A stretch of 64,000 bases of DNA from Paraburkholderia caballeronis (GCF_900104845.1 NZ_FNSR01000001.1:2604001-2668000), one strand, 5' to 3'; shown: positions 28,149 to 37,951, numbered from the stretch's first letter. Made by a program: numbers and translations. Notes: generated by a model not told the origin, from the letters alone.

Positions 28149-28502
28149 GGGGAAACCTTCAAGGTGACAGCGTAAGTTCCGGCGCCGTCCCACGCTACCC
28201 GCGGACGGCACCCCCTTCGACGTCTTACCCCGTTTGCTTCGGTTTGCTTCGGTCAGCTTTATGTTTGCAGACGCAACGCGGTCCCTACTCTACAGCGTTT
28301 GCGGATGCTTCGACGGCTGGATGGCGGCTCGATCGAGGCAGCGGCGAGGCGGCTGCGCGAATCGAGTTCGATGTCCCGGCTACTGTTTAACCGTTCCCGG
28401 TCGTTTTCGCAACCCTGTATGCATCCCGCGTCGCGCGATTCGCACGCACGGCCAGGTTCAAGGATGGCCGGGAACGGTGCGTGACGACGCGGCAGGCGCG
28501 GG
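28149..28502. other. Upstream region of the exopolysaccharide locus
   Basis: 354 bases without a supportable gene between the DUF523 stop and wecB. The wecB-bcsB-nfrB-nfrA promoter is expected here, on the minus strand. No clear operator or riboswitch was seen. Confidence 0.5.
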
Positions 28503-28997
28503 TCAGCCCTGCGAATCGTCGAGCGCGGCGGCCAGCTCGCCGATCCGGTCCGGCGTGTACACGGCGACCCCATGCGCACGCAGCAGCGCGGCCGTCACGC
28601 CTTCGCCGGGATGGTCCGCGCCGGAAAACGTGCCGTCGTAAATGAACGTGCTCCCGCACGACGGACTGCCGTCGGTCAGCAACGCATGCCGGCAGCCGCC
28701 GGCGATCGCAAGCGCCAGGGCGTGCCGCGCGCTGGCGACGAACACAGCCGTGACGTCGTTGCCGCGCGTGTCGCGGATCGCCGCCACGCCCGCGAGCACG
28801 TCCGCGCCGGAGCGCCGCGCGACGATCTCGGCCGGAAGCCGCGGTATGCCGAGCCCCGCCGCGACCTCGGGGCACACGATCACGAGCCGATCTTCAGCGA
28901 GCCAACGGCCGATCAGCGGATCGCGCACGCGCCTGGACGCGCCGTCGTAACGGACCGGCTGCCCGACGAGGCATGCGCTAACGAGGATTTTTTGCAT
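28503..28997 (-). CDS. DUF523 family protein (YbbK-like)
   Basis: A 164-residue protein of the DUF523 family, function unproven. Conserved features are KILVSACLVGQPVRYDG at the N-terminus, the VCPEVAAGLGIPR motif near 45, and DGSPSCGSTFIYDGTFSG near 108 with its invariant cysteines, which suggests a metal or redox site. The ATG at 28997 gives the family N-terminus. No functional partner is evident; the SDR gene upstream on the same strand is 64 bases away. Confidence 0.85.
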   Translation of the reverse strand: MQKILVSACLVGQPVRYDGASRRVRDPLIGRWLAEDRLVIVCPEVAAGLGIPRLPAEIVARRSGADVLAGVAAIRDTRGNDVTAVFVASARHALALAIAGGCRHALLTDGSPSCGSTFIYDGTFSGADHPGEGVTAALLRAHGVAVYTPDRIGELAAALDDSQG

Positions 28998-29061
28998 ACG
29001 GCGGCGCTCCGGTTGTCCGTCTGTCACGGGATAGCCGCGATTGCAGGGCGCCGCCGCGCGC

Positions 29062-29772
29062 TCACCACGGCAGGATCTCGTTGCGGTAGTTCACGAACAC
29101 GAGCCCGCGCGTGCCGCGACGCGCGTCGATCGCGCGGACGACGCCCGCAATGCTCGTATCGATGTCGAGCGGCGCGGCGTCGGTGCCCATCGCGGTGCGG
29201 ACCCAGCCCGGCGCGATCACGTACCACGTGCGCGTATCGCCGGCGCGGCGCGCGACGACCGAGCGCATCAGCGAATTCAGCGCGGCCTTGCTCGCGCGAT
29301 ACACCTCCCAGCCGCCGTCGACGTTGTCCGCGACGCTGCCGAGTTCCGACGACATCACCGCGATGCGGCCGTCGTCGACGACCCGGTCCGCGAAACGCTC
29401 GACCACGCGCAGCGGGCTCAACGCGTTCGTCAGCATCACCTGCTGGAACGTCTGCGTGGACACGTCGCCGACCTTCTCGTCCGGATCGTTCGCGATGCCC
29501 GCGTTCACGTACAGCAGATCGAGCCGCACGTCCGCGAGCCGCGCGGCGAGTGCATCGACTTCCGCCGGTGCGTTGATGTCCACGGCCTCGATGCGCAGCC
29601 GGCCGCCGGCTTCGTTTTGCAGCGCGTGCAGCGGCGTTTGCGCGTGCGGGTCGCGCACCGTCGCGATCACCTGCCAGCCGCCGCGCAGATATTCGCGCGC
29701 GAGGCCCCAGCCCAGGCCGCGCGACGCGCCGACGATCAACGCGACCGGTTGCCGTCCAGTCAGTCCAGTCAT
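29062..29772 (-). CDS. SDR family oxidoreductase
   Basis: A 236-residue classical short-chain dehydrogenase. The NAD(P)-binding GASRGLG is near residue 16 and NAG near 87. The catalytic Y-x-x-x-K is YRASK near 155, with a preceding Ser (SSELGS). Substrate is unknown. The ATG at 29772 is chosen for AAGGAG six bases upstream; the ATG 18 bases earlier lacks one. It probably forms a unit with the DUF523 gene. Confidence 0.85.
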   Translation of the reverse strand: MTGLTGRQPVALIVGASRGLGWGLAREYLRGGWQVIATVRDPHAQTPLHALQNEAGGRLRIEAVDINAPAEVDALAARLADVRLDLLYVNAGIANDPDEKVGDVSTQTFQQVMLTNALSPLRVVERFADRVVDDGRIAVMSSELGSVADNVDGGWEVYRASKAALNSLMRSVVARRAGDTRTWYVIAPGWVRTAMGTDAAPLDIDTSIAGVVRAIDARRGTRGLVFVNYRNEILPW

Positions 29773-30097
29773 CACAAGCTCCTTCGTCACATTCGGGTTT
29801 CAGGCGGGCCGCGCGGATCGCGCGGCACCGTGTCGACGTCGATTGTCCGTGGACGGGGTCGATATAGCGAGCGCATCGGTGTCAATGGAATCATGACCTG
29901 GTGGCATGAGCCGGTTTTGCTTGGCCGTGTCGATGCGCGAAGCGGCATAAGCGTTTTAGGTGTGGAAACGCAGCGGCCGCTCGCGCGCAACGCACGCCGA
30001 ACCGGCAACGGCTTCACGACGAACGGCATGCACAGTATCGGCGCGGCGGCGAATTTCGTCTCCGTCCGCCTGTTTCGTTCCGTTCGATGAAGCGCCG
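29773..30097. other. Gap without recognised features
   Basis: 325 bases between two minus-strand genes. I see no convincing gene, terminator or repeat. The promoter of the SDR gene should lie near its left end. Confidence 0.4.
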
Positions 30098-30991
30098 TTA
30101 CGCGAGCGTCGCGCTCGCCTGCATCGTCAGCCAGCCTTCGTGGTCCTTCGCCCACAGCTCGACCGTGCGGCCGTCGTCCGACGGCTTGCCGCAGACCGTC
30201 AACGCATGGCCCGCGAAGGTCGGGCGCACCGCGCGGAACGCGAACGTTTCGAGCGTCGCGCCGGGCAACTCGCGGCGCACCAGATCGACCAGCAGCGTCG
30301 CGATCAGCGGACCGTGCACGATCAGCCCCGGATAACCTTCTTCGTTCGTCACGTACGGGAAGTCGTAGTGAATCCGGTGGCCGTTGAACGTCAGCGCCGA
30401 ATAGCGGAACAGCAGCACCGGGTCGGCGTTCAGCGTACGCTCCCATGCCTGATCCGCGCGCGCGGCGATCGGCTTCGGTCCGCCCGCGCCCGGCCGCGGC
30501 TCGTCGCGATAGACGATGTCGTGTTCCTCGTCGACGCACAGTTGACCGTCCGTCTCGACGCGATGCTGGACCGTCACGAACACGAGCCGGCCGCTGCGGC
30601 CGGTCTTGTCCTCGATCGACGCGATCGTCGACGTGCGCGTCGCCCGCGTGCCGGCGCGCAGCGGCGCATGAAACGAGAAGCGGCCGCCCGCCCACATCCG
30701 GCGCGGCAGCGGCACCGGCGGCAGGAATCCGCCGCGCTTCGGATGACCGTCCGGCCCGACCTGCGCCAGCGGCGCGACCGGCAGGAAATACAGCCAGTGC
30801 CACAGCGGCGGCACCACCTCGCCGGGCGGCTCGCGGTCGAGCGTCGCCGCGAGCGCGCGCAGCGGGAACGACGTGATGTCGTCGGTCAGCGTTTCGGTCC
30901 TGTCGAGCCACGCGTCGAGCGGCGCTGCGGTTGCGTTGGCGTCTGCGTCGGCGTCTGCGTTGGCGTGGAAAGGCGTTTCGGATGCCGGCAC
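30098..30991 (-). CDS. MaoC-like hydratase (FAS1-like dehydratase / mesaconyl-C4-CoA hydratase type)
   Basis: About 297 residues with an N-terminal FAS1-like dehydratase region and a C-terminal hot-dog MaoC-like half. Members hydrate enoyl-CoA substrates such as itaconyl-, mesaconyl- or beta-hydroxyacyl-thioesters. Landmarks are WHWLYFLP near 65, GGFLPPVPLPRRMWAG near 88 and FNGHRIHYDFPYVTNEEGYPGLIVHGPL near 205, where the Asp/His pair belongs to the hydratase motif. The GTG at 30991 has GGGAG upstream; another GTG at 31024 does not. Function beyond hydratase is not fixed by context. Confidence 0.75.
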   Translation of the reverse strand: MPASETPFHANADADADANATAAPLDAWLDRTETLTDDITSFPLRALAATLDREPPGEVVPPLWHWLYFLPVAPLAQVGPDGHPKRGGFLPPVPLPRRMWAGGRFSFHAPLRAGTRATRTSTIASIEDKTGRSGRLVFVTVQHRVETDGQLCVDEEHDIVYRDEPRPGAGGPKPIAARADQAWERTLNADPVLLFRYSALTFNGHRIHYDFPYVTNEEGYPGLIVHGPLIATLLVDLVRRELPGATLETFAFRAVRPTFAGHALTVCGKPSDDGRTVELWAKDHEGWLTMQASATLA

Positions 30992-31142
30992 GGCTCTGTC
31001 TCCCAGGGCGATGAAATGCCTCACTATGAACCGTTCGCGCGCGTTCGCGAAGTTCGCATTTCCGAACCGGGTCTCCGGATTGGCTTAATGCACGCCCGGC
31101 ATGATCGCGGTGCGGGTCCCGCATCGGCTCCGCGCGCCCATG

Positions 31143-31175
31143 AAAAAGGGCGCACGGCCCGCAGGCGGTGCGCCC
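31143..31175 (-). terminator. Rho-independent terminator after the short-chain fatty acid transporter gene
   Basis: On the minus strand GGGCGCAC pairs with GTGCGCCC around a 12-base loop and is followed by TTTTT. It begins about 50 bases after the stop at 31227. Confidence 0.85.
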
Positions 31176-31226
31176 TGTTCACGCGCCGGCACAACTGGCC
31201 GGCGCGCGGCATCGCGTTACGTCACG

Positions 31227-32621
31227 TCAAGGGATCAGCCACAGCGCGGCCGCGTAGATCACGAGCGACACGACAAAGGTGATCGCCGTATACCCCATCA
31301 CGCGCTGGATCCGGATGCCCGCGATCGCGACCACCGGCACCGCCCAGAACGGTTGCAGCATGTTCGACACGTTCTCGGCCATCGCGACGCCCATCGCGGT
31401 GCGCGCCACCGATGCGTGCAGGTCGAGCGCGGCCGGCAGCACGAACGGCCCCTGCACGGCCCAGTGGCCGCCCGCGCTCGGAATCAGCAGCGTGATGATC
31501 GCGGAACTCAGGAAGCTCCATACCGGCAGCGTCGCCGGCGTCGCGATCGCGACGAACGTCTTCGCGATCGTCGACGCGAGGCCGGTGCCGGTCATGATCC
31601 CCATGATGCCGCCGTACACCGGGTATTGCAGCAGCATCGAGCCGGTCTGCCGCGCGGCGCGGCGGATCGCGTCCGCATACGCGATCGGGCGGCCCTGCAG
31701 CACGAGGCCGATCAGCAGGAAGATCAGGATCGTCGTGTTGATGTCGAGTTCGAAACCCTTGTCGCGCCACGTCATCGCGAGGTAGCCGACGCCGAGCGCG
31801 ACGAGCAGCAGCGTGCCGAGCACCGAGCGTTCCGCGCGCGCGGCAAACGACGTCGGCGCGGCGCCGCGCGCGTGCGGGTCGGCGTTGGCCGCGCCGCCTT
31901 CGGCCGCGGCGGGCTCGCTGAACGGCACGACGTCGTCCGGCTTCGGATGCATGCGGATGAAGATCGCGGTCATCACGACGACGACCAGCACGCTCGGCAC
32001 GAACACGAACGGCGCGAACACGGTGTCGGTCAGCGGCACCACGTGGCCGGTCGCTTTCTCGACGAGATTCAGCGCGTTGCCGTGCGACGCCTGGGACAGC
32101 GCGATCGAACTCGACAGCCCGCTGTTGCAGATCGACCATGCGGAATAACTGCCGGCGACGAGCCACGCGAAATCGACCTTCACGCGCTTCGCGATCTCGC
32201 GCGACAGCAGCGCGCCGACGATCAGCCCGAGCCCCCAGTTCAGCCATGCGGCAACCGCGACGATCGGGAACACCATCAGCGCGGCGCGCGTCGGCGTGCT
32301 CGCGTGCGCGGCCATCGCGCGCAATCCGCGCTGCACGAGCGGCGCATCCGCGATCGCGAAGCCGGTCGCGAGAATCAGGATCATCTGCAGCGCGAAGCCG
32401 AGGATGTTGAACGTGCCGTTGTACCAGGCGGTGAGGATCGTCGGCAGCGTCGCGTGCGGGCCGAACACCGCCGCGAGCACGCAGACGACGAACGTGAGCC
32501 CGATCGACAGCACGAACGGGTCCGGCATCACCTGCTCGAATACGTACACGAGCCCGGCGACCACGCCGCGCCCGCCGTCGCGACCGCGGGCGGCGGACGC
32601 GAGGGGTTGTCTCTGTTCCAT
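31227..32621 (-). CDS. Short-chain fatty acid transporter (AtoE family)
   Basis: A 464-residue inner-membrane protein of the AtoE family, which imports short-chain fatty acids such as acetoacetate or butyrate. Signature regions include the N-W-G-L-G-L-I-V-G-A segment near 125, GSYSAWSICNSGLSSSIAL near 160, and IPSAGGHWAVQGPF near 360. About 10-12 helices. The ATG at 32621 follows AAGGAAG; longer in-frame starts add a polar segment without similarity. It has its own terminator. Confidence 0.9.
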   Translation of the reverse strand: MEQRQPLASAARGRDGGRGVVAGLVYVFEQVMPDPFVLSIGLTFVVCVLAAVFGPHATLPTILTAWYNGTFNILGFALQMILILATGFAIADAPLVQRGLRAMAAHASTPTRAALMVFPIVAVAAWLNWGLGLIVGALLSREIAKRVKVDFAWLVAGSYSAWSICNSGLSSSIALSQASHGNALNLVEKATGHVVPLTDTVFAPFVFVPSVLVVVVMTAIFIRMHPKPDDVVPFSEPAAAEGGAANADPHARGAAPTSFAARAERSVLGTLLLVALGVGYLAMTWRDKGFELDINTTILIFLLIGLVLQGRPIAYADAIRRAARQTGSMLLQYPVYGGIMGIMTGTGLASTIAKTFVAIATPATLPVWSFLSSAIITLLIPSAGGHWAVQGPFVLPAALDLHASVARTAMGVAMAENVSNMLQPFWAVPVVAIAGIRIQRVMGYTAITFVVSLVIYAAALWLIP

Positions 32622-32852
32622 GTTCAGTCTTCCTTCTGTTTCTGGCATCGCGACGCCGCGCGCGGCGTCGCCGGTTCTCCGGCTTCGTATGTTGCGCATG
32701 CAGCGGGAGGCTGTGGATGCGCGCCGGATGTCATAGGACGGCGAAACATAACCGATTCCGGCGTTTCGTGCAGCGTCCGTTGCAGCGCGGGCCTTTGCGG
32801 CCGTCCGTATGCCCGCGAATGCTTTCAGAAAGACTTCAGCATGGATTCAGAT

Positions 32853-33011
32853 TCATTTCGGCGCGGCCGCGCGCAGCACGCACGGCCGCTCGTGCGGATG
32901 CCACGGCAGCAGGTCCGCGCGCTCGCGGCGATGGCCGTGGTGGCGTCGTTCGGGCGCGAGCGCCGCTTCGACGAGCCTCACGCGCGCGTCACTCCATCGG
33001 CGTCGGCGCAC
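32853..33011 (-). CDS. Candidate 52-residue basic protein
   Basis: A GTG-started frame preceded by GAGGAGGAG at good spacing encodes a short Arg/His-rich protein ending with a WHPHERP-containing block. It lacks a domain I recognise. High third-position GC favours coding, but in this genome that is weak evidence. The rest of 32622-33101 contains no other supportable gene. Confidence 0.25.
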   Translation of the reverse strand: MRRRRWSDARVRLVEAALAPERRHHGHRRERADLLPWHPHERPCVLRAAAPK

Positions 33012-33101
33012 GGCGCTCCTCCTCGCGATGCCGGCGCGCGCCGGTTCGAATGGCGTTCATCTGTCTCCCCCGTTTTTTATCGGTTCGCGGCGGTGCGGCC
33101 G

Positions 33102-35438
33102 TTATAGTTCGAGCACCAGCCGCTTCCCCTTCGCGCGCGAACAGCAGGTCATCATCCGCGTGTTCGCGTCGCGTTCCGCGCGGGTCAGCACGACGTCGCG
33201 ATGATCGACGTCGCCGCCGAGCACGCGCACCTCGCACGATCCGCACAGCCCTTCCTCGCAGTCGCTCTGCACGTCGATGTTCGCGCGGCGCAGCGCGTCG
33301 AGCACCGTCTGGTCCGCCGCGACGTTCAGCACGAGCCCCGAGTCCTTCAGTTCGACTTCGAATGCGTGCTCGTGCGCCGGATCGAGCGTGCCGGCGCTCG
33401 CCGCGAAGTGCTCGACGCGCAGCGCGTCGTCGGGCCACGCGCCGCTTTGGGCCTGCAATGCGTCGAGCATCCGCGCCGGGCCGCACGCATACACGCGGGT
33501 CCGTTCGTCGACCCGCAGCGCCGCGAAGTCGTTGCGCGCGCCTTCGTCCGACACGTACAGATGCAGCCGTTCGCCATGCAGCGCGCGCAACGCGTCGACC
33601 AGCGCCATCGACGCGCGCGAGCGGCCGCTGTAGTGCAGTTCGTAGTCGATGCCGAGTTCGCGCGCGCGGCGCGCCATCGCGCTGACCGGCGTGATGCCGA
33701 TGCCGCCCGCAATGAATAGCGCGCGCCGGCAGGTCTCGTCGAGCCGGAAGTGGTTGCGCGGCCCGCGCAGCTTCAGGCGCGCGCCGGGCCGCAACGCATC
33801 GTGTATCCACGCGGACCCGCCGCGGCTGTGCGGCTCGCGCAGCACCGCGATCTCGAACGCGCGCGTATCGGCCGGATCGCCGCACAGCGAGTATTGGCGC
33901 GACAGGCCGCCATCGCCGCATTCGATATCGACGTGCGCGCCCGGCGCCCAGCGCGGCAGTGCCGCGCCGTCGGGCGCGACGAGCCGCAGCCGCACGATCC
34001 CTTCGGCTTCCGCGTCGATCCGCTCGACGAGCACCGGGCGGCTCAACGCATGCGCGGACGGCTCGCCGATCCGCACCGGCGCGCGCGCGTCGAGCAGCGC
34101 GCGGTTCGTGCGCTCCGGATTGCGCGCCGGGTCCCACTCGACCCACAGATGCTCCGGTCCGCGAAACGACGTGTTCGGGACGTACGTGAAGTCCTGGGCC
34201 GCGAGCCGCAGGTGCGGCAGCCGGCGCGTCAGTTCTTCGAGAAAGATCTGCATCTCCATGCGCGCGAGGTTCTTGCCCATGCACTGATGCGCGCCGTAGC
34301 CGAACGTCAGCTGATCGCTCGCGTTGTCGCGGCGGATGTCGAACAGGTCCGCGTCCGCGAAGTGGCGCTCGTCGTGATTCGCGGACGACGTGACGATCAG
34401 CAGCTTCGAGCCGGCCGGAATGTCGATGCCGCCGATCTGCACGTCCTTCGTCGCCAGCCGCCGCCACGCGGCGATCGAGCCGTTGTGGCGCAGGCATTCC
34501 TCGACCGCGTTCGGGATCAGCCCCGGGTCGTCGCACAACTCGCGCCATGCGCGCGGGTGCTGGAGCAGCAGCTTGATCGCGTTCGCCGACGCGTTCGCGG
34601 TCGTCTCGTGCGCGGCGACGATGCCGGCCATCATCATCGAATGCAGATACGAGTCGGTGACGACGTCCGGATGCAACTTCTGCTGCCGGATGCCGTACTG
34701 CATCCAGCCTGGGCCGTCCGGGTGCTCGCGCATCCGGTCGAGCACCTTGCCCGCGAACTGCCAGAAGTGGCCGACCGCGTGCGCGACCTCGACCTGCTCT
34801 TCCGGCTTCGGCCGCCCCCACGTGTTGACCGTGTGCGCGATCGAGTAGCGGCGCAGCATCGCCATGTCCTCTTCCGGCACGCCGAGAAAATGCAGCGCGA
34901 CCGTGAGCGGCACTTCCCACAGCAACTGGTCGACGAGATCCGCGCGGCCGTCGTCGATGAAACGGTCCACGTATTCGCGCGCGAGCCGCCGCACCATCGG
35001 CTCGTGATGCTTCAGATGCTCCGGCGTGAACGGCTCCATCAGCACGCGGCGGCGCGGCATGTGCGCGGGTTCGTCCTCGTTCACCAGCGTGCGGTTCATC
35101 GCGTAGCCGTACGACGCGAGCACCGCGTTCGCCTCGGGGCCGGTCGGCGTGATCTTTTCCAGCGCGATCGACGGCGAGAACGTCAGGTTGTCGCGAAAGA
35201 TCGCCTTGATGTCGTCGTAGCGCGTGACGACCCAGTAGCCCAGTTGCGGGCTGTAGAACACCGGCTCCTGCTCGCGCGCCCAGCGCACGTAGTCGGGCGG
35301 GTCCTGCTGGTAGCCGTCGCTGAACGGGTCGAACGCGGCCGCGCCCGCGCTGACCGGGCACGCGGACGCGGCAGCCGCCGCCGCGCCGTGCGGGAACGGG
35401 CAGCGCGCGGCGGCGGGTGAAGAAGCGGCTTCGCTCAT
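33102..35438 (-). CDS. Self-sufficient cytochrome P450 / reductase fusion (CYP116B type)
   Basis: A 778-residue P450RhF-like monooxygenase. The N-terminal P450 domain (about 30-440) has the I-helix A-x-E-T-T element (AAHETT), EECLR as E-x-x-R, and heme loop FGYGAHQCMG with the axial Cys386. The FMN/NADH phthalate-dioxygenase-reductase-like domain (about 460-680) has RQYSLCG and GGIGITP. A C-terminal plant-type [2Fe-2S] ferredoxin has C-E-E-G-L-C-G-S-C and a distal Cys. It needs no separate redox partner. ATG at 35438 follows GGAG. Divergent from an IclR regulator; substrate unknown. Confidence 0.95.
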   Translation of the reverse strand: MSEAASSPAAARCPFPHGAAAAAASACPVSAGAAAFDPFSDGYQQDPPDYVRWAREQEPVFYSPQLGYWVVTRYDDIKAIFRDNLTFSPSIALEKITPTGPEANAVLASYGYAMNRTLVNEDEPAHMPRRRVLMEPFTPEHLKHHEPMVRRLAREYVDRFIDDGRADLVDQLLWEVPLTVALHFLGVPEEDMAMLRRYSIAHTVNTWGRPKPEEQVEVAHAVGHFWQFAGKVLDRMREHPDGPGWMQYGIRQQKLHPDVVTDSYLHSMMMAGIVAAHETTANASANAIKLLLQHPRAWRELCDDPGLIPNAVEECLRHNGSIAAWRRLATKDVQIGGIDIPAGSKLLIVTSSANHDERHFADADLFDIRRDNASDQLTFGYGAHQCMGKNLARMEMQIFLEELTRRLPHLRLAAQDFTYVPNTSFRGPEHLWVEWDPARNPERTNRALLDARAPVRIGEPSAHALSRPVLVERIDAEAEGIVRLRLVAPDGAALPRWAPGAHVDIECGDGGLSRQYSLCGDPADTRAFEIAVLREPHSRGGSAWIHDALRPGARLKLRGPRNHFRLDETCRRALFIAGGIGITPVSAMARRARELGIDYELHYSGRSRASMALVDALRALHGERLHLYVSDEGARNDFAALRVDERTRVYACGPARMLDALQAQSGAWPDDALRVEHFAASAGTLDPAHEHAFEVELKDSGLVLNVAADQTVLDALRRANIDVQSDCEEGLCGSCEVRVLGGDVDHRDVVLTRAERDANTRMMTCCSRAKGKRLVLEL

Positions 35439-35463
35439 CGGGTCATCTCCGGCATCGTTCATT

Positions 35464-35493
35464 TTGCGTAAATGTAGTACGCGTTGCGTAAAT
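35464..35493. promoter_or_regulatory. Candidate IclR-type operator between P450 and regulator
   Basis: TTGCGTAAAT occurs at 35464-35473 and again at 35484-35493, 20 bases apart (about two turns). GCGTA and TACGC also form an inverted pair between them. The site lies 26 bases from the P450 start and about 100 from the regulator start. Likely bound by the adjacent IclR protein; inferred. Confidence 0.6.
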
Positions 35494-35591
35494 CGCGGAT
35501 TGGGGTTAACCTCGAACGCACCCCGCCGTTCCCCAAAAAGTTCCCCCACAAGCCCCACTGCGCGGCCCTATGCGCCGCCCGGAGCCGCCCG

Positions 35592-36500
35592 ATGAAGACG
35601 CCCGCCGACCCTGCCGCGACGCCCGCCGAACCCGCGCGCGCGAGCCGCCGTTCCGCCGCCGAAACGCGCGCGGACGCCGGCGGCCCCGCCGCCGGCGCGA
35701 AAGCCCCGGGCGGCGCGCGCGAGCGCCGCCAGCGCGTGCAGTCCGCGCAGACCGGCATGGCGGTGCTGAAGGGTCTCGCGCGGCTCGGCGGGCGCGCGAG
35801 CCTGACCGGCCTCGCCGCGCACGTCGGCGAAAGCCCCGCGAAGGTCCATCGGTATCTGGTCAGCCTGATCGAGGAAGGTCTCGTCGCGCAGGACGCCGGC
35901 ACGCAGCAATACGCGCTCGGCGCCCAGGCGCTCCTGATCGGCGTCGCCGCGATGCGCCAGGCCGATCCGGTGCGGCTCGCGGAACCCGCGCTCGTGCGGC
36001 TGCGCGAGAAGCTCGAAGTGACGACCTTCGTCGCGGTGATGGGCAACAAGGGGCCGACGATCATCCGCTTCGAGGAGCCGGGGCTGCCGGTCACGATGAA
36101 CGTGCGGGTCGGGTCGGTGATGTCGCTGCTGTGGTCCGCGACGGGCCGCGCATTTCTCGCGTGGCTCGACGATGCGCGCGTGCTCGCGCAGGCGGCGGAG
36201 GAACTCGCGGACGCGGCCCCGGCGCTGCGCGCGCAGCTCGACGCGGACGACCCGGTCGGGCGGCTGCGGGCCGACGTGCGGACCGCGCACTGCGCGACGG
36301 TGAAGGACACGAACCTGAAGGGAATCAGCGCGGTGTCCGCGCCGGTGTTCGATCACACCGGGCGGCTGTGCGCGGTGCTGACCGCGCTCGGCGCGACCGG
36401 CGGTTTCGATGCGTCGCCGGACGGGCCGATCGCGGTCGCGCTGCGCAGCGAGGCGGCCGCGGCGAGCGCGCAGCTTGGGTACGTCGGCAACGGCGGCTGA
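35592..36500 (+). CDS. IclR family transcriptional regulator
   Basis: A 302-residue IclR regulator. A disordered Ala/Pro-rich N-terminus of about 45 residues is unusual in length. A winged helix (about 55-115: GMAVLKGLARLGGRASLTGLAAHVGESPAKVHRYLVSL) and an effector domain (about 130-295, with VGSVMSLLWSATGRAFLAW) follow. The ATG at 35592 has GGAG upstream. Divergence from the P450 gene makes it the likely local regulator. The inducer is unknown. Confidence 0.88.
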   Translation: MKTPADPAATPAEPARASRRSAAETRADAGGPAAGAKAPGGARERRQRVQSAQTGMAVLKGLARLGGRASLTGLAAHVGESPAKVHRYLVSLIEEGLVAQDAGTQQYALGAQALLIGVAAMRQADPVRLAEPALVRLREKLEVTTFVAVMGNKGPTIIRFEEPGLPVTMNVRVGSVMSLLWSATGRAFLAWLDDARVLAQAAEELADAAPALRAQLDADDPVGRLRADVRTAHCATVKDTNLKGISAVSAPVFDHTGRLCAVLTALGATGGFDASPDGPIAVALRSEAAAASAQLGYVGNGG

Positions 36501-36523
36501 TCCAACGAAATCCGACGACGTCA

Positions 36524-36573
36524 GGCGACGTCCGGCAACATCCGGCGACGTCCGGCGACGTCCGGCGACGCTG
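36524..36573. repeat. Short 10-bp tandem repeat
   Basis: Five imperfect copies of GGCGACGTCC lie head to tail between the IclR stop and the convergent peroxidase gene. The 10-base period is about one helical turn. No function is evident. Confidence 0.7.
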
Positions 36574-36600
36574 CCCGATGCCGCCCGCCCCGCTCAACGT

Positions 36601-37947
36601 TCAACGCCCCCCGGCAACCTTCTGCGCGTGTGGACCGTTATCGAGCGGATAGTCGTCGTTCAGCGTCTTCAAAAACGCGATCACGTCGTCGATGTCGCGC
36701 TCGTTCCACGCAGGCCGGCCGCCCGCTTTGCGCGTCAGCGGCTCGTCGGTCGTATCGACGTTCACCCGCAGCGCGACCGGCAGGTCGTCGAACTTCTGCA
36801 CGCGGCCGTGCGCGTCCTTCGGATACCACTTCGCCGGATCGGTGTCGCGCTCGACATAGAAGCGCAGCGCGTCGCGCAGCGTATGAAAGCGCCCGTTGTG
36901 GAAAAACACCGCGCGCGTCGCGACGTTGCGCAGCGTCGGCGTCTTGAAGAGGCCGCAGTAAGCCTTGTTCGACGCGACGTCGGTGCGCAGCGGCCCGCAC
37001 AGCCCCTCGTCGTAATACGCGGGGTCGCGGTTCGCGCGCAGTTCCGGATTGCGCGGCACGCCGAGCGCCTCGAACGTGTAGTCGGTGAACAGCGGATGCG
37101 CGCCGTTCACGCCCGACTGGTCGAGGTGGCACGACGCGCAGTTGCCGCTCGTCGGGTCGTCGAACAGCCGCTTGCCGCGTAGTTCGGCCGCGCTCAGTTG
37201 CACCTTGCCGTCGAGGTAATAGTCGAACTTGCTCGTGTACGGATGGAAGCTCGGGTCCTCAAGCTGGAACCGCTCGATCGCGTACATCGCCTGGCGCAGC
37301 GCGGCGGCCGGGGTCGCGAAAATCGTGTCGCCGAACACCTGCCGGAAGCGCGCCCCATACGGCGCATGCTCGATCTGCGCGACGACCTTGACCGGATCGC
37401 GGTTCGCCATCTCGTTCGGATTGAACAGCGGGAACGTCGCCTGATCCTGCAGGCGGTTGAAGCGGCCGTCCCACGTGAAGCCGCCGGTCGGCGCGGCGTC
37501 GGCGTCGGTCACGCGCTCCGCGAAACTCGACGCCTGCACGTGGACCCAGCGCGGCGTGCGGTTCAGCACGTAGCGCAAGGTCGGCACCGCGCGGGTGCCC
37601 TGCGAGCGCAGATCGGGGCCGCCGAACTGCGCGGCGAGCCCGTTCGGCGGCCCGTACGCGTGCGACGGGCTATGGCAGGTCGCACACGACATGCGGCCCG
37701 ACGCGGACAGCGCGGGATCGTTGAACAGCAGCTTGCCGAGCGCGGCGGCGTCGCTGTAGACGGGGGGCGCGGCCTGGGCGGCGTTCTGGACGACCGGCGG
37801 CTGCGCGGCCGAAGGGACGGCCGGCTGCGCGGCCCCCGCCGCGACAGCCGAACCCGGAACGACCAGCGCCGCCACCGCGGCGGCGGCGGCGGCGAAGGCC
37901 GCGACTGCGGGGCGACGCCCCGCGGCACGTACGAAAAGGACAGCCAT
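36601..37947 (-). CDS. Di-heme cytochrome c peroxidase family protein (MauG/CcpA-like)
   Basis: A 448-residue exported protein. A hydrophobic, alanine-rich signal segment (about 11-37) and a linker precede two heme c sites, C88-A-T-C-H92 and C270-A-S-C-H274. The family reduces peroxide or oxidises partner proteins in the periplasm. Supporting blocks are LGKLLFNDPALSASG, WDGRFNRL and FKTPTLRNVATRAVFFHNG. It starts 4 bases after the stop of the upstream phosphoesterase gene, so the two are co-transcribed. Whether it is a true peroxidase or a MauG-like oxidase cannot be told. Confidence 0.88.
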   Translation of the reverse strand: MAVLFVRAAGRRPAVAAFAAAAAAVAALVVPGSAVAAGAAQPAVPSAAQPPVVQNAAQAAPPVYSDAAALGKLLFNDPALSASGRMSCATCHSPSHAYGPPNGLAAQFGGPDLRSQGTRAVPTLRYVLNRTPRWVHVQASSFAERVTDADAAPTGGFTWDGRFNRLQDQATFPLFNPNEMANRDPVKVVAQIEHAPYGARFRQVFGDTIFATPAAALRQAMYAIERFQLEDPSFHPYTSKFDYYLDGKVQLSAAELRGKRLFDDPTSGNCASCHLDQSGVNGAHPLFTDYTFEALGVPRNPELRANRDPAYYDEGLCGPLRTDVASNKAYCGLFKTPTLRNVATRAVFFHNGRFHTLRDALRFYVERDTDPAKWYPKDAHGRVQKFDDLPVALRVNVDTTDEPLTRKAGGRPAWNERDIDDVIAFLKTLNDDYPLDNGPHAQKVAGGR

Positions 37948-37951
37948 CGAC

